Program-made: the position numbers and the translations under genes | Assembly: GCA_964521025.1 (NCBI GenBank) | Contig: CAZFPK010000066.1 | Span: 1-16,272, forward strand | Direction of reading: 5' to 3' | Length of the DNA: 16,272 nt | Source: DRTC01 sp964521025 | GTDB lineage: Bacteria > Cloacimonadota > Cloacimonadia > Cloacimonadales > TCS61 | Shown here: in pieces, positions 14,805 through 16,272 of the stretch | Numbering within the stretch: position 1 is the stretch's first letter | How the letters are laid out: each line of letters begins with the position of its first letter | The notes under the pieces: model-generated | Databases searched by the model: none | Seen by the model: the letters and a program-made list of their open reading frames with translations, nothing else | Told to the model about the DNA's origin: nothing

Positions 14805-16169
14805 CTAACCTTCCGAATCCTTAATGTGAGAAAAATTGGGAGAAGGCTTTGGAAGGGAATTTCGCAAAACTACCTCAATCCCATCGAATTTCTTTTTTAC
14901 AGGTTTGAACTCCAAATATCTTCCTTTCAGATCCTCATTATTTTTAAGATAAATCCTGAGATAATGATCTGAAAGTGCCGTCCAATAACCATTTACTCGA
15001 TTCTCAATAACTCCGGAAAGAGCGACATTCCGGTTTAATATTTTTTCGAGATACTTTCCGGTCTTTTTTTCTGACAATCGAAGCAGTCTATTGCTGCGAT
15101 TTCTGATGTTCTTACCGTTAACTTGATCCTTCATTTTTGCTGCTTTTGTTCCAGGTCTTTTGGAATAGGAGAAAACATGCAGATAGGTAAAATCGAGTTC
15201 GGACAGGAATTTTTCTGTTTCAGAGAAAAGTTCGTCTGTTTCTCCCGGAAGACCGGCAATCACATCCAATCCGATCGCTAAATTTGGAATAATTCGATGC
15301 AGTTTTTCGATCTTTTCCGAAAATTCTGTAATCGAATATTTCCGGTTCATTTTTTTCAGAAGTTCATCACAACCGACCTGCAATGGAATATGTAAATGTG
15401 GACAGATCTTTTTGCTGCTTTTCAGGAATTGCATCAAATCATCAGTAAAAAGTTGCGGTTCGATCGAACTCAAACGAATGAGTTCGACACCTTGAATTTT
15501 CTCGATATCATAAAGCAAGTCCGAGAGAAAATATTTTCCCGGTTTTTCCCTGCCGTAAAGTCCGAGATTGATCCCGCCGATAACGAATTCTTTGTATCCA
15601 TTTTTAACCAGCTTTTCAATTTGGGAAATTACATTTTCTTTTTTCCTGCTGCGTGAATGTCCTCTGGCAAAAGGAACCGCACAAAAAGAACAGTAAAAAT
15701 CGCAGCCGTCCTGGATTTTAATAAATGCTCTCGTTCTGTCGAGCATCGAGTTGAAGGAGATTTCTTCGAATGCGGCTGCGGTTGAGATCTCCTCGAAATG
15801 TAAACCTTCAAGGTGTTCTAAATCTTGAAGGTTTTTGAATATTTTCCCCTTTTGATTATTATCGATGATCAGATCGACATTTCCGAGTTTTTTTATTTCT
15901 TCATAATTTCTTTGGGAATAACAACCCGTTACAACAACTTTTACATCCGGATTTTTTTCCTTTTCTTTGATTGCTTTACGGATCGCATTCCTGCTTTTAT
16001 AGTCTGTACGATTAGTTACTGTGCAGGTGTTGATGATGTAAATATTTGCAGATTCATTGAAATCGGTGACTTCATAATCCGAAGAAATAAAACCATCTAA
16101 AATGCAGGATGTTTCGTATTGATTTACTTTGCAGCCGAAGGTTGCCGCTGCTATTTTTTTCTTTACCAC
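14805..16169 (-). CDS. mtaB: tRNA (N6-L-threonylcarbamoyladenosine(37)-C2)-methylthiotransferase MtaB
   Basis: A radical-SAM enzyme that adds a methylthio group to t6A37 of tRNAs reading ANN codons. The 454 residues match the family length. The N-terminal UPF0004 domain has cluster cysteines C13 (TFGCKVNQYET), C49 (NTCTVT) and C83 (TGCYSQ). The radical-SAM motif C156-x3-C160-x2-C163 binds the second cluster. SYSKRPGTKAAKM (335-347) is the MtaB-type signature after the SAM core, and a TRAM-like domain occupies about 375-436. The usual HIPLQSGS is HIPLQVGC here (260-267), a small departure. The start is GTG at 16169, with GGAG five bases upstream, inside a short tandem repeat; it yields the expected short N-terminus before the GCKVNQYE motif. 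It is followed by mlaF but is probably functionally unrelated. Confidence 0.95.
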   Translation of the reverse strand: MVKKKIAAATFGCKVNQYETSCILDGFISSDYEVTDFNESANIYIINTCTVTNRTDYKSRNAIRKAIKEKEKNPDVKVVVTGCYSQRNYEEIKKLGNVDLIIDNNQKGKIFKNLQDLEHLEGLHFEEISTAAAFEEISFNSMLDRTRAFIKIQDGCDFYCSFCAVPFARGHSRSRKKENVISQIEKLVKNGYKEFVIGGINLGLYGREKPGKYFLSDLLYDIEKIQGVELIRLSSIEPQLFTDDLMQFLKSSKKICPHLHIPLQVGCDELLKKMNRKYSITEFSEKIEKLHRIIPNLAIGLDVIAGLPGETDELFSETEKFLSELDFTYLHVFSYSKRPGTKAAKMKDQVNGKNIRNRSNRLLRLSEKKTGKYLEKILNRNVALSGVIENRVNGYWTALSDHYLRIYLKNNEDLKGRYLEFKPVKKKFDGIEVVLRNSLPKPSPNFSHIKDSEG

Positions 16170-16200
16170 GAAGGCTCCAAGGCTCGAAGGGATACGAAGG
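16168..16200 (+). repeat. Short degenerate tandem repeat (CGAAGG-type) at the mtaB start
   Basis: ACGAAGGC, TCCAAGGC, TCGAAGGG and ATACGAAGG follow one another with a period of about 8 bp. The repeat overlaps the GTG start and contains the GGAG ribosome-binding site of mtaB on the - strand. From memory, similar CACGAAGG tandems are frequent intergenic motifs in environmental bacterial genomes. Beyond it, 16201-16272 is AT-rich with nothing recognisable. Confidence 0.5.
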
Positions 16201-16272
16201 ATTTATATAATGTTCATATAATAACTAACATTTCCCACTTCATTTTATGCCTGTAACTCATTTAAAAATAAG

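Overview
The window is AT-rich bacterial chromosome. It most likely comes from a member of the FCB group, and the best guess is a Cloacimonadota-like lineage. The evidence is a large secreted protein built from PKD, FN3 and 'cleaved adhesin' modules with a C-terminal YPNPF/FlgD-like sorting domain, a stand-alone methylmalonyl-CoA mutase large subunit, and a protease/propeller/outer-membrane-barrel fusion. The taxonomy is inferred from gene content and protein style; no rRNA marker is present. I see no tRNA, rRNA, CRISPR array, phage gene or transposase gene.

Layout. Left part, + strand: a secreted 812-residue protein with twelve copies of an unusual DxxG(D/N/E)DxY repeat and a HEAT-like tail (24-2462). 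It overlaps by 4 bp a YjjG/YfnB-type HAD nucleotidase (2459-3145). After a repeat-bearing gap comes a 1377-residue modular surface protein (3346-7479). Everything to the right is on the - strand, so the surface protein converges with the mutase gene (7801-9462) across 321 bp. That gap holds a decayed copy of the mutase 3' end (7488-7572) and a perfect 19-bp inverted repeat. Upstream of the mutase are a REPIN-like double-hairpin element (9491-9617) and a 999-residue fusion of signal peptide, HExxH peptidase, TolB-like propeller and Omp85-like barrel (9646-12645). Then come mlaD (12939-13838), mlaF (13940-14662) and mtaB (14805-16169).

How the genes relate. Several products act at the cell envelope: the two secreted proteins on the left, the protease/propeller/barrel fusion, and the MlaF-MlaD parts of a phospholipid-transport ABC system. 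The permease MlaE is not in the window. The mutase belongs to propionate/succinate metabolism, and its cobalamin-binding subunit is also not in the window. MtaB modifies tRNA.

The intergenic gaps are crowded with short palindromic repeats. Three small families recur within the window: TCATTCCG...AGGAATCT, CTCACC...CCCTCTCTT hairpins, and TCCGGC...CGGA. This suggests a genome rich in dispersed non-autonomous elements. The best leads are the 12-repeat solenoid protein, the vestigial mutase tail, the REPIN-like element in front of the mutase, and the three-part outer-membrane fusion.
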